Positions 1 through 6,685 are shown, counted from the first letter of the stretch. The stretch is 25,262 nt of DNA from JBGTNQ01 sp038212375 (GCA_038212375.1 JBBQUO010000010.1:1-25262); one strand, 5' to 3'. A program made the numbers and translations. The notes: generated by a model not told the origin, from the letters alone.

Positions 1-2307
1 ATAGATGGCAGGGAAGTTTGCTTTGAGATATGCAGTCTGGTACGCGACACGTCCATAACTCGCCGCATGCGCTTTGTTGAATCCGTATGCTTGGAATGGT
101 TCGAAAAGAAGCCACAGCATTTCGGCAAACTTTTTTGTTTGGCCGTTTTTAATGATACCTTCTACAAGTTTTTCTTTTTGAGCGGCCATTTCTGCAGGAA
201 TCTTTTTACCCACCGCTTTACGGAACTTGTCTGCTTCAAGCCAAGAATATCCTGCGAGTTCGATCGCAGAAAAGAGGAGGTCGTCTTGATACACGATGAG
301 ACCGTACGACTCCTCGAGATACTTTTTCATACGAGGATCAGGATAACTGATGAGTGTCTTGTCATTCTTGCGCTTGATGTAATCAGGAATTACTTCCATA
401 GGTCCCGGACGATACAGCGCTACCATCGCATTGATATCGTGGATCGACGTAGGCTTCAGTTCCATCAGAAACTTGGTCATACCCGATCCATTGAGTTGGA
501 AGAGACCTTCAGTTTCTCCTTTCGCGAGAAGATCGAATGTCTTTTGATCTTCGAGATTTACGTTTTCGATGTCCACTGTGTGCCCCTCGATCGCTTCGAT
601 ACGGTGAATGGTATCCGCAATGATAGAAAGGTTCTTCAGTCCCAAGAAGTCGAATTTGAGAAGTCCTGCTTCTTCTACTGAATACATATCGTACTGACTG
701 ATTATTTTCTCGTCACCTTTTGTATCGTACTGGAGTGGTGTGTAATCAGTGAGAGCTGTCGGTGCAATGACAACTCCTGCAGCGTGCACTGAGATGTGAC
801 GGGCACATCCTTCAATCTTCTTCGCCATATCGATGATATCTTTTACCTCTCGCTCTTTGTCGTATGCTTCTTTGAGCTCTGGCACCATCTTCATTGCACG
901 ATCGATAGTCATCGCAAATCCTTGAGAGCCCATGGGGATAAGCTTCGAGATTCTGTCACCTGTTGCATACGGATAGCCGAGAGCGCGGGCGACGTCACGA
1001 ACTGCACCGCGTGCCATCATCGTTCCGAAGGTCCCGATTTGCGCTACTTTATCTTTGCCGTATTTTGTTCGCGCGTATTCAATAATCTCGTCACGACGGT
1101 TGTCGGCGAAGTCCATGTCGATATCTGGTGCTGAAGGACGCTCTGGGTTTAAGAATCGTTCGAAGGGAAGTTTGTATTCAATCGGGTTTACATTGGTGAT
1201 ATGCGCAAGGTAGGTCACCATGGATCCTGCCACCGATCCTCTGATGTTTGTGAGAATGCCGTGATCGTGCGCGTAATGAAGAAGGTCTCCTACCACAAGG
1301 AAGTATGGCGAGTAGCCTTTGTTTTTGATGACTAAAAGTTCGTACTCGATGCGTTCTTTCACAACATCTGTCATTTCAATCTTTCGACTTACAACTCCTT
1401 TGTATACAAGGTCTCGAAGTTCATCGTCATACGAGCGACCACTTTCTACCTTTAAATCAGGAAATACCCAACTTCCGAGCTTGAGCTTGAGGTCAATGCG
1501 ATCAACGATCACCTGAGTATTTGTCAGTGCATCAGGAATATCCTTAAATAATTCATTTGCACGTTTTGTAGTTATAAACGAAAAGTCATCTTCATCATTA
1601 TCGAAGCCACGGTCGCGCTCTCCTTGGTTTTGGATAGAGATTAGCGTCTCACGAGCACGCCTGTCATCAGGGTCAAGATAATACACATCATGTGCTGCAA
1701 CGATGGGCACTCTTTCTTTTCGTGCAAATGCCAAAAGCTTTTCCATTCGTTCGTTATGACCTTGGATTTCGGCGTGCCGAGTAATCTCAATAAAGAAATC
1801 TTCACCGAATATACTCGTATACCAACGGACGAGTTCTTTTGCTTTTGTTTCGTCACCATGCTTGAGCGCCGCCGCGATATCTCCAGAAAATGATGGATTG
1901 ATACAAATGAGACCCTTCCCGTAGAGTTCGAGAGTTGCTTTGTCGATACGGGGTTTGTAATAAAACCCTTCGAGGTTCGCGATTGTAACTAGTTTGATCA
2001 GATTTTTGTACCCATCTTCATTTTTTGCAAGTAGTACCAAGCGAAAGCGAGTATTATCAACACCAGCCTGCTTATCTGCGCGACCACGAAGTGCAAGATA
2101 CGCATCTACTCCGATAATTGGCTTGATCTCGTTCTTTTCGCATTCCTTATAAAATTCGATAGCGCCATAGAGATTGGCATTGTCAGTGAGTGCTACTGCA
2201 TTCATTTTGTTCTTCTTCGCACGTTCTACAAGGTCTGGAATTTTCGGCAATGCATTGAGAAGGCTGTAGTGGCTATGAACGTGGAGGTGATAGAAAGGTT
2301 TTGCCAT
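1..2307 (-). CDS. dnaE: DNA polymerase III subunit alpha, N-terminal 769 residues (partial)
   Basis: This is the catalytic subunit of the replicative DNA polymerase. It runs off the left edge, so only the first 769 codons are present; the family is usually about 1,100-1,200 aa. The N-terminus carries the PHP domain, with the motif HVHSHYS at residues 9-15. The polymerase palm shows PDIDMDF at 394-400, where D395 and D397 match the first two catalytic aspartates. A third, D553, lies in KFDFLGLK. The motif VYQDD also fits the family, and the visible end reads KANFPAIY. The start at 2307 follows a TATAAT box by only 6 nt and has no Shine-Dalgarno site. The gene is divergent from the prepilin gene. 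Identification is firm; the exonuclease-independent DnaE1/DnaE3 subclass cannot be judged without the C-terminus. Confidence 0.97.
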   Translation of the reverse strand, partial: MAKPFYHLHVHSHYSLLNALPKIPDLVERAKKNKMNAVALTDNANLYGAIEFYKECEKNEIKPIIGVDAYLALRGRADKQAGVDNTRFRLVLLAKNEDGYKNLIKLVTIANLEGFYYKPRIDKATLELYGKGLICINPSFSGDIAAALKHGDETKAKELVRWYTSIFGEDFFIEITRHAEIQGHNERMEKLLAFARKERVPIVAAHDVYYLDPDDRRARETLISIQNQGERDRGFDNDEDDFSFITTKRANELFKDIPDALTNTQVIVDRIDLKLKLGSWVFPDLKVESGRSYDDELRDLVYKGVVSRKIEMTDVVKERIEYELLVIKNKGYSPYFLVVGDLLHYAHDHGILTNIRGSVAGSMVTYLAHITNVNPIEYKLPFERFLNPERPSAPDIDMDFADNRRDEIIEYARTKYGKDKVAQIGTFGTMMARGAVRDVARALGYPYATGDRISKLIPMGSQGFAMTIDRAMKMVPELKEAYDKEREVKDIIDMAKKIEGCARHISVHAAGVVIAPTALTDYTPLQYDTKGDEKIISQYDMYSVEEAGLLKFDFLGLKNLSIIADTIHRIEAIEGHTVDIENVNLEDQKTFDLLAKGETEGLFQLNGSGMTKFLMELKPTSIHDINAMVALYRPGPMEVIPDYIKRKNDKTLISYPDPRMKKYLEESYGLIVYQDDLLFSAIELAGYSWLEADKFRKAVGKKIPAEMAAQKEKLVEGIIKNGQTKKFAEMLWLLFEPFQAYGFNKAHAASYGRVAYQTAYLKANFPAIY

Positions 2308-2313
2308 GAAGGG

Positions 2314-2342
2314 ATTATACTACGCCCAGCCGTAACTTCGAA
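2314..2342 (-). promoter_or_regulatory. dnaE promoter, leaderless arrangement
   Basis: On the minus strand a perfect TATAAT (2319-2314) ends 6 nt before the dnaE ATG at 2307. A weak -35-like TTCGAA (2342-2337) lies 17 nt further upstream. Transcription would be expected to start at or next to the A of the ATG, giving a leaderless mRNA. The -10 is seen directly; the start site is inferred. Confidence 0.6.
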
Positions 2343-2370
2343 TATTGCACAAGAAGAGTCCGATATAAGG

Positions 2371-2376
2371 TATACT
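2371..2376 (+). promoter_or_regulatory. -10 box of the prepilin gene, leaderless arrangement
   Basis: TATACT ends 6 nt before the chosen ATG at 2383, the same spacing as on the divergent dnaE side. The only -35-like element is TTGCAC at 2345-2350, with a long 20-nt spacer, so the -35 is weak. No Shine-Dalgarno site is present. Confidence 0.5.
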
Positions 2377-2382
2377 ATTGTC

Positions 2383-2901
2383 ATGAAACTTCATTCTCAA
2401 AAAGGGTTTTCACTCGTTGAGCTGCTCGTGGTCTTTGCCATTATTACGACACTGATGGGGATAATATTTGCGAGCTTTGCACAATCAAGGTCTGCATCGA
2501 GAGATGCTGTCTATGTATCGGATACACAAAGTATCAAGCTTGCATTTGCAAGGTACGTACAGTTTGATCCAAATGGAAGATATCCTGGTACAGATGCTAC
2601 TTGGTATTGTTTAGAGAGCTCTGGTTCGTGCTGGAATAATGGCTCTGCATCAAGCGCTCTCAATGCGCAGATCGCGCAATACCTCCCTGGAGGTGTCTTT
2701 CCTTTACCGCCTCTGATCGCAATGGGACGTGAGGCGTACATGTACAATCCAAAGGATTCTGTCAGCATTCCAAATTATAGTGGACCTGTTCTTCGTTGGT
2801 GGCGGGAAAGATCATTTACAAATAGTTTTCCTTGTAACGGAACTGTGTCTATTACTAGATTAGATCCTGGAATCTATTATTGTTACGAGAAACTTCAATA
2901 A
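2383..2901 (+). CDS. Type IV prepilin-like protein (N-methylation motif)
   Basis: A 172-aa protein with a class III signal peptide. The short basic leader MKLHSQKG is followed by FSLVELLVV, so cleavage would be after G8 and F9 would be methylated. E13 is the conserved +5 glutamate. Residues 9-30 form the hydrophobic helix that anchors the pilin in the membrane and packs the filament core. The remainder is a globular domain with four cysteines (76, 83, 151, 167), possibly two disulfides. The open frame extends upstream to 2269, but the ATG at 2383 gives the canonical prepilin leader and lies 6 nt after TATACT. It is divergent from dnaE and 3 nt ahead of rnhB, probably co-transcribed with it. 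It could be a major or minor pilin or a pseudopilin; the sequence does not decide. Confidence 0.85.
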   Translation: MKLHSQKGFSLVELLVVFAIITTLMGIIFASFAQSRSASRDAVYVSDTQSIKLAFARYVQFDPNGRYPGTDATWYCLESSGSCWNNGSASSALNAQIAQYLPGGVFPLPPLIAMGREAYMYNPKDSVSIPNYSGPVLRWWRERSFTNSFPCNGTVSITRLDPGIYYCYEKLQ

Positions 2902-2904
2902 AAT

Positions 2905-3483
2905 ATGAGACGTGCGATTGTTGGTATCGACGAGGCTGGTCGCGGGCCACTCGCAGGTCCTGTGGCAGTTGGCGTGGTCTGGATCAGCCCTCGGGCAAAA
3001 CTTTCTTATATTGGACTTACGGATTCAAAAAAGCTTTCCGAAAAAAAAAGAGAAGAATGGTTTCGCAAAATGAAAGAGTGGCAAAAAGAAGGGAAGATAC
3101 GATGCGCGGTTACTCTTGTATCTCACGGTGTTATTGATACGAAAGGAATAGTCTATGCAGTGAAGCTTGGAATTAAAAAAGGCTTACAAAAAATAGATGC
3201 GGATCCAAAGAGGGTTGAAGTTCTCCTTGATGGAGCCCTTTCTGCGCCAGTAGAATTTACAAAACAACAGACGATTATAAAAGGTGATGAGAAAATCCCT
3301 GCCATTTCTCTCGCCTCTATTGCAGCGAAAGTAACAAGAGACAAGAAAATGAAATCACTTTCAAAAAAGTATCCTCAGTATGGATTTGAGATCCACAAAG
3401 GGTATGGGACTCTTGCGCATAGAAATGCACTTGCGCAGTATGGCGTTTCAAAGATTCATCGAATATCTTTTATAAAAAAATAA
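2905..3483 (+). CDS. rnhB: Ribonuclease HII
   Basis: RNase HII cuts the RNA strand of RNA-DNA hybrids and removes single ribonucleotides misincorporated in DNA. The 192-aa product begins with the family signature GIDEAGRGPLAGPV (residues 7-20), with catalytic D9 and E10. Further acidic residues are D109 in LLDG and D146 in VTRD. SLASIAAKVTRD and the late HKGYGT motif also fit the family. Length is normal. The ATG at 2905 is 3 nt after the prepilin stop, with no Shine-Dalgarno site, so it probably depends on the prepilin transcript. The stop codon runs straight into a stem-loop at 3484. Confidence 0.97.
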   Translation: MRRAIVGIDEAGRGPLAGPVAVGVVWISPRAKLSYIGLTDSKKLSEKKREEWFRKMKEWQKEGKIRCAVTLVSHGVIDTKGIVYAVKLGIKKGLQKIDADPKRVEVLLDGALSAPVEFTKQQTIIKGDEKIPAISLASIAAKVTRDKKMKSLSKKYPQYGFEIHKGYGTLAHRNALAQYGVSKIHRISFIKK

Positions 3484-3506
3484 ACCACCAAGTTGGACTT
3501 GGTGGT
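3484..3506 (+). terminator. Stem-loop directly after rnhB (weak terminator or mRNA 3' end)
   Basis: A perfect 9-bp stem, ACCACCAAG / CTTGGTGGT, has a 5-nt loop and abuts the rnhB stop codon. No T-run follows (CGTGCTATATAAATTTT), so intrinsic termination would be weak. It may instead protect the 3' end of the mRNA. Confidence 0.45.
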
Positions 3507-3589
3507 CGTGCTATATAAATTTTGATGTCAGTTCTGTTTGAGGGAGAGGTCTGATACGAAGATTCATCAAGCTACCTGCAGGAACCGAC

Positions 3590-3636
3590 GTAGCATACCC
3601 CCCACCTCTCTGCAGGAGAGGTGGGGGGTATGCTAC
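3590..3636. repeat. 21-bp perfect inverted repeat with 5-nt loop
   Basis: Arms 3590-3610 and 3616-3636 are exact reverse complements of 21 nt around the loop TGCAG. The core is GC-rich (runs of C in the left arm, G in the right). No T-run follows on either side, so it is not a typical intrinsic terminator. It sits in the 3484-3785 gap, which shows no credible gene. It could be a mobile palindromic element, a cruciform, or the core of an untranslated RNA ending at the 3692 terminator. Confidence 0.75.
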
Positions 3637-3691
3637 TTGCATGCGACGTGTCTTGTTCTTTTGTTCTTTAGATTTTTTGCAGTGATAGACG

Positions 3692-3719
3692 CCCGACACA
3701 GAAATGTGTCGGGTTTTTT
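3692..3719 (+). terminator. Rho-independent terminator upstream of rpmF
   Basis: A 9-bp stem, CCCGACACA / TGTGTCGGG, is closed by a GAAA tetraloop and followed by six T. This is a textbook intrinsic terminator on the plus strand. It ends whatever transcript crosses the rnhB-rpmF gap and isolates rpmF from it. Confidence 0.85.
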
Positions 3720-3747
3720 GTTGTGTATGGGATTTTCCCACATGGGC

Positions 3748-3776
3748 TTGATTAAATCTTTGCTCTAGGCTATATT
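3748..3776 (+). promoter_or_regulatory. rpmF promoter
   Basis: TTGATT (3748-3753), a 17-nt spacer, then TATATT (3771-3776). The -10 ends 9 nt before the ATG at 3786, so the predicted transcript would begin only about 3 nt upstream of the start codon. The GAGGA just before the ATG would then lie largely outside the mRNA. Confidence 0.55.
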
Positions 3777-3785
3777 TGAGGAACT

Positions 3786-4004
3786 ATGGTAGTACGAATG
3801 CGTCATACAAGGTCTCATACAGGAAACCGCCGGTCTCATCACCGAGTGGAAAATATCCGCGTGTCAAAAGATGAAAGCGGTACTCCTCACGTTCGTCATC
3901 GCATGAACCCAAAGACCGGGAAGTATCGAGGGCGTGATGTGGTAGACATGATCGCGAAAACCGCAAAGAAAGTTGCAAAGAAGAAAGAGAAAACAAAAAA
4001 GTAG
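3786..4004 (+). CDS. rpmF: 50S ribosomal protein bL32, cysteine-free
   Basis: A 72-aa basic protein of the large ribosomal subunit. The N-terminus contains MRHTRSHTGNRRSHH and the later part contains HVRHRMNPKTGKYRGRDVVD, matching the bL32 pattern of a basic RNA-binding tail followed by a short domain ending in YRGR-V. The CxxC pairs that bind zinc in many bL32 proteins are absent, and no cysteine occurs at all. The C-terminus is a lysine-rich tail. It heads the rpmF-nusB-rnc-smc group. In many bacteria plsX and fab genes follow rpmF; here none do, consistent with a lineage lacking fatty-acid synthesis. An alternative start is the Met at codon 5. Confidence 0.9.
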   Translation: MVVRMRHTRSHTGNRRSHHRVENIRVSKDESGTPHVRHRMNPKTGKYRGRDVVDMIAKTAKKVAKKKEKTKK

Positions 4005-4058
4005 TATACTAAGGTTCTAGAGCGTTCGTCTTAGAAAGAATTTTTTATGTAACGCCTT

Positions 4059-4976
4059 ATGGCAAACCGGCACCTTGCAAGATCAGTAGTTATGCAAACC
4101 CTCTTCGAGTGGGACTTTATGCAAAGGTCCAAAGAAGAGGCCTTTGACGTGCTAGATCGTGACCAAAAAGAGTTTGCTCCGGGTATTTCAGATACTGTTT
4201 TTACGGAAGGACTTCTTAAGACTGTCATCGAAAAGAAAAAGGATCTCGACGCTATCATTACCAAAGCTGCTCCGGATTGGCCGATCGAAAAGATTTCTAT
4301 TATTGACCGTAATATCTTGCGTATTGGTCTCGCAGAGCTCCTCTTTTCAGATACCGAACAGGTGCCTCCAAAAGTTGCTATCAATGAAGCAATTGAACTT
4401 GCAAAGTCATTTGGGGGAGACACTTCGGGTAAATTTGTAAACGGAGTGCTTGGTGCTGTGTACAAAGAAATGGGTGAGCCAGGAAAAGACGAGGTTTCAA
4501 CAAAGAAGAAAGCCATTAAAGATATTCCTGACGATCAGGTTCCTATCGACGCTCTTGGTGGATCTCTTATATATTCTGTTTATGAAGGAAATGTGTATGT
4601 AGCGCTCGTGCATGATGTATTCGGTCACTGGACCCTTTCGAAAGGAAAGCTCGAAGAGGCTGAAGATGTACGACAAGGTACCATTCGCAAGATCAAAGAA
4701 GAAATAGGACTCACTATTTTACTTGAAGATGACCTTGGAAGTAATGAATATATTGCATATCATCCAGAGCGCGGAAAGCTCAAAAAACAGGTGCACTATT
4801 TCCTTTCCCGCTCAGACTTTGAACCACTTCAGCTTGAAGCGGGGGGAGGTCTTACCGAAGCGCGATGGTTTTCACTCGAAGAGGTGGCGGATCTTAATTT
4901 TTATGATGACATCATGCCGCTCATCACTCGAGGTATTGGTCTTATTTCTGAAAAGGTGGCACACACCATTAATTAA
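4059..4976 (+). CDS. nusB: NusB antitermination factor fused to a Nudix hydrolase domain
   Basis: A 305-aa protein with two domains. Residues 1 to about 140 are NusB, the all-helical RNA-binding factor that with NusE/S10 forms the rRNA antitermination complex; ARSVVMQTLFEWDF and the IDRNILRIGLAELLF region are typical. After a charged linker (about 141-160), residues 161-305 form a Nudix fold. Its Nudix box spans G196-L218, with G196, E202, R210, E214, E215 and G217 in place. The residue after R210, usually Glu in REUxEE, is Lys211. The linking frame is open and has no internal stop. NusB is normally 130-160 aa and stands alone. The Nudix substrate cannot be predicted. It lies 54 nt after rpmF and 11 nt before rnc. 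Confidence 0.88.
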   Translation: MANRHLARSVVMQTLFEWDFMQRSKEEAFDVLDRDQKEFAPGISDTVFTEGLLKTVIEKKKDLDAIITKAAPDWPIEKISIIDRNILRIGLAELLFSDTEQVPPKVAINEAIELAKSFGGDTSGKFVNGVLGAVYKEMGEPGKDEVSTKKKAIKDIPDDQVPIDALGGSLIYSVYEGNVYVALVHDVFGHWTLSKGKLEEAEDVRQGTIRKIKEEIGLTILLEDDLGSNEYIAYHPERGKLKKQVHYFLSRSDFEPLQLEAGGGLTEARWFSLEEVADLNFYDDIMPLITRGIGLISEKVAHTIN

Positions 4977-4987
4977 TTTCGCACTCG

Positions 4988-5689
4988 ATGAACCCAGATT
5001 TTCCAGCTTTTGAAGCTCGCATTGGAGTAAGTTTTACAGATAAAAGTTTGCTCAAACAAGCGTTTGTTCATCGTTCGTATCTCAATGAAAACAAAGAGTT
5101 CGCGCTCGGACACAACGAACGTCTCGAATTTCTCGGAGACGCAGTACTCGAGCTTGTTATTACTGATTATTTATATAAAAAGTATCCAGAGAAGCATGAA
5201 GGTGAACTCACATCCCTTCGCTCTGCGCTCGTGAATGCAAGTACTCTGCATACCGTAGGCTCTGAGCTTGGTATCAATGATTATCTTTTACTTTCTCGCG
5301 GAGAATCTAAAGACACTGGACGAGCACGTCAGTATATTCTCGCGAATACGATGGAATCGATCATGGGAGCGATATATCTCGATAGTGGGTACGATCACGC
5401 AAAAAAGTTTATTTACGCATTCATCACTCCACATCTCGATAAGGTTATCGAAAAGGGAAGTTGGATTGATTCAAAAAGCTTGTTCCAGGAAAAGGCACAA
5501 GAACATGCGAGTATTACTCCGTCATACAAAACCCTCAAAGAAGTAGGCCCTGACCACGATAAGCACTTTACTGTCGGTGTATATTTGAAGACTGAGCTTG
5601 TAGCCCAAGGAGAAGGAGATTCAAAGCAGGATGCAGAGCAGATGGCAGCGCAAAATGGTTTAACGGCGAAAGGTTGGATTGAAAAGTAA
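4988..5689 (+). CDS. rnc: Ribonuclease III
   Basis: This enzyme cleaves double-stranded RNA, including rRNA precursors. The 233-aa protein has the RNase III signature HNERLEFLGDAVLE (42-55), with catalytic E44, E47 and D51, and a second acidic site at E123 in ANTMESIMGAIYLD. The position equivalent to E. coli D114 is Asn120, a substitution I recall from other family members. A C-terminal double-stranded-RNA-binding domain covers about 163-233, including QGEGDSKQDAEQMAAQNGL. Length is normal. It starts 11 nt after the nusB fusion gene without a Shine-Dalgarno site and ends before a bidirectional terminator. Confidence 0.96.
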   Translation: MNPDFPAFEARIGVSFTDKSLLKQAFVHRSYLNENKEFALGHNERLEFLGDAVLELVITDYLYKKYPEKHEGELTSLRSALVNASTLHTVGSELGINDYLLLSRGESKDTGRARQYILANTMESIMGAIYLDSGYDHAKKFIYAFITPHLDKVIEKGSWIDSKSLFQEKAQEHASITPSYKTLKEVGPDHDKHFTVGVYLKTELVAQGEGDSKQDAEQMAAQNGLTAKGWIEK

Positions 5690-5713
5690 TTGATAGTAAA
5701 AAATAAGGGAAGG

Positions 5714-5744
5714 AAAACGTGGATCTTCAATAGATCCACGTTTT
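5714..5744. terminator. Bidirectional terminator between rnc and the convergent 113-aa gene
   Basis: A 13-bp perfect stem (5714-5726 / 5732-5744) with a 5-nt loop, starting AAAA and ending TTTT. On the plus strand it ends the rnc transcript. On the minus strand the hairpin ends in TTTT, followed by CC, and ends the 5757-6098 gene. Convergent placement supports shared use. Confidence 0.8.
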
Positions 5745-5756
5745 GGTGAGTTTCGG

Positions 5757-6098
5757 TTAGGTACGGAGCACTGAGATATTTTGCGTCCGGCCAAACATTT
5801 GAAATAAGAGCATGTTCTTGCGCAAGGTTTTTTGCGTTTCTCTATGAAGCAAGATAGCCTTTGAGACGCTCTCGATATAATTGAGAGCACTCACAACATA
5901 CGAGTTTTCTGATAGAGAAAGCGTGACAATAATGCCTGCACCAGCATGTGAGCTTTCGGATACGAGCTTCATCCAAAAGGCCATGTACGTGGGAGGTAAT
6001 ATTGCGATTTCGTAAATCGGCGTCCCCCTGAAGGAACTGGATCCAACAAAATCAGCTACCATTCTTACATCATGAAGAGGATCTGTGTATTCTTGCAT
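5757..6098 (-). CDS. Hypothetical protein, 113 aa
   Basis: I do not recognise a family. The start at 6098 is chosen because AGGAG lies 7 nt upstream (GCAGGAGATAGAA then ATG); the frame extends slightly further to a TTG, but that lies on top of the ribosome binding site. The middle has hydrophobic stretches (IYEIAILPPTYMAFWMKLV and GAGIIVTLSL) that look like beta-strands more than membrane helices. The C-terminal third is basic (HRETQKTLRKN). No cysteine is present. A shared terminator lies beyond its stop and the terminator of the 59-aa gene lies just upstream, so it is a single-gene unit. The strong ribosome binding site and flanking terminators argue that it is a real gene. Confidence 0.65.
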   Translation of the reverse strand: MQEYTDPLHDVRMVADFVGSSSFRGTPIYEIAILPPTYMAFWMKLVSESSHAGAGIIVTLSLSENSYVVSALNYIESVSKAILLHRETQKTLRKNMLLFQMFGRTQNISVLRT

Positions 6099-6183
6099 TT
6101 CTATCTCCTGCAAGGGTGAGGTCCACTTCGTGAGATTCCTCTGTAATCATTCTAGGTTCGCGAAGGTTTGTCAAATAAGAAAA

Positions 6184-6209
6184 GCGCCCGACACAAAAGT
6201 GTCAGGCGC
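6184..6209 (-). terminator. Minus-strand terminator after the 59-aa membrane protein gene
   Basis: An 11-bp stem with a 4-nt loop. Read as minus-strand RNA the one imperfect pair becomes a U-G wobble, while on the plus strand it is a C-A mismatch, so the hairpin is built for the minus strand. It is followed there by TTTCTTATTTG. Confidence 0.75.
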
Positions 6210-6224
6210 CCTGAGAGTCGGGTA

Positions 6225-6404
6225 CTACTGTGAAAATGGATCGGGGAAGAGAGAATGTACTATGCTCCCGATACAAATCAACATGAGCACGCATCCACCA
6301 ATCACAGCCATGGTGAGTACAGGACCAAGGAGCAAGAGCATTATTGCAAGGACGGACGTACCCACAAAACTTCTTACGAGATGTTGTTTCGGCGTAACCG
6401 GCAT
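6225..6404 (-). CDS. Small two-helix membrane protein, 59 aa
   Basis: This short reading frame begins MPVTPKQHLVRSF and ends FPDPFSQ. A basic N-terminus is followed by about 36 mostly hydrophobic residues (roughly 13-52), enough for two closely spaced transmembrane helices separated by a Gly-Gly turn. AGAGG lies 6 nt before the ATG at 6404. An ATG at 6409 is too close to that site and in another frame. A terminator follows 16 nt after the stop, and a TTGACA element lies upstream at 6462-6457. I cannot assign a family. The ribosome binding site, hydrophobic pattern and terminator together support a real gene. Confidence 0.65.
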   Translation of the reverse strand: MPVTPKQHLVRSFVGTSVLAIMLLLLGPVLTMAVIGGCVLMLICIGSIVHSLFPDPFSQ

Positions 6405-6433
6405 CGCATACCTCTGGTTAGGGTTCTAATACA

Positions 6434-6462
6434 ATAAAAGCATACATAATCATTTTTGTCAA
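6434..6462 (-). promoter_or_regulatory. Possible promoter of the 59-aa membrane protein gene
   Basis: TTGACA (6462-6457 on the minus strand), a 17-nt spacer, then a weak TTTTAT (6439-6434). The -35 overlaps the end of the T-run of the upstream ncRNA terminator, so one unit stops where the next begins. Confidence 0.4.
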
Positions 6463-6501
6463 AAAAAGAACGCGCGCAACCACTTTTAGTGGCGCACGCG
6501 T
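6461..6501 (-). terminator. Strong intrinsic terminator of the candidate ncRNA
   Basis: On the minus strand, a stem of about 14 bp from 6501 to 6470 (one bulge, two G-U pairs, AAA loop closed by a T-A pair) is followed by TTCTTTTTTT. Long GC-rich stem plus T-run gives high confidence in termination at about 6461. Confidence 0.88.
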
Positions 6502-6616
6502 CCATACATGTACCTGACAAGGTGGTAAAAACTCGCTGATCCAATTTTGCGGATCCCGCGGTAGTTAGTCTTCCCAGGTGAGTAGTTTTAGAACGTATCA
6601 GGTTCGCGGTAGGTTT

Positions 6617-6660
6617 AGGTTCCTCTGTGATCGAAACAAATAGTAATTCCCGAGGAACCT
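6617..6660 (-). other. tRNA-like acceptor/T-arm minihelix inside the candidate ncRNA
   Basis: Read on the minus strand, AGGTTCC (7 nt) is followed by the 13-nt linker TCGGGAATTACTA. Then comes TTTGT-TTCGATC-ACAGA, a 5-bp stem with a 7-nt loop matching the tRNA T-loop consensus, then GGAACCT. The 7-bp outer stem abuts the 5-bp T stem with no gap, as acceptor and T stems do in tRNA. The linker contains GGG, as a D-loop would. There is no anticodon arm and no CCA after it. The outer stem can also extend to 9 bp at the cost of two T-stem pairs, so the fold is not certain. Confidence 0.5.
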
Positions 6661-6685
6661 TCCTGTAGAACTGAATTCTAAAAAT

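Larger units (their letters stand above)
6461..6679 (-). ncRNA. Candidate structured non-coding RNA, about 215 nt, with a tRNA-like minihelix
   Basis: A near-consensus minus-strand promoter predicts a start near 6679 and a strong terminator ends at about 6461. Between them there is no frame with a ribosome binding site. The predicted RNA begins with a 5-bp hairpin (TAGAA / TTCTA, 6680-6666). A 44-nt module at 6660-6617 then resembles the acceptor and T arm of a tRNA. It continues with a region holding two copies of CTACCGCG and a GATCC/GGATC hairpin, then the terminator. I looked for 6S, SRP, RNase P and tmRNA signatures and found none. It is divergent from the SMC gene. The unit boundaries are well supported; its function is unknown. 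Confidence 0.6.

Noticed and set aside
3538..3768. 76-aa frames on both strands in the rnhB-rpmF gap
   Set aside because: They run through the 21-bp palindrome and the intrinsic terminator, have no ribosome binding site and a composition unlike a protein.
6461..6680. tmRNA, 6S, SRP RNA or RNase P RNA
   Set aside because: No CCA-ended acceptor with a tag frame, no GGAAGCAGCC-type SRP motif, no RNase P core motifs, and no long 6S-like rod were seen.
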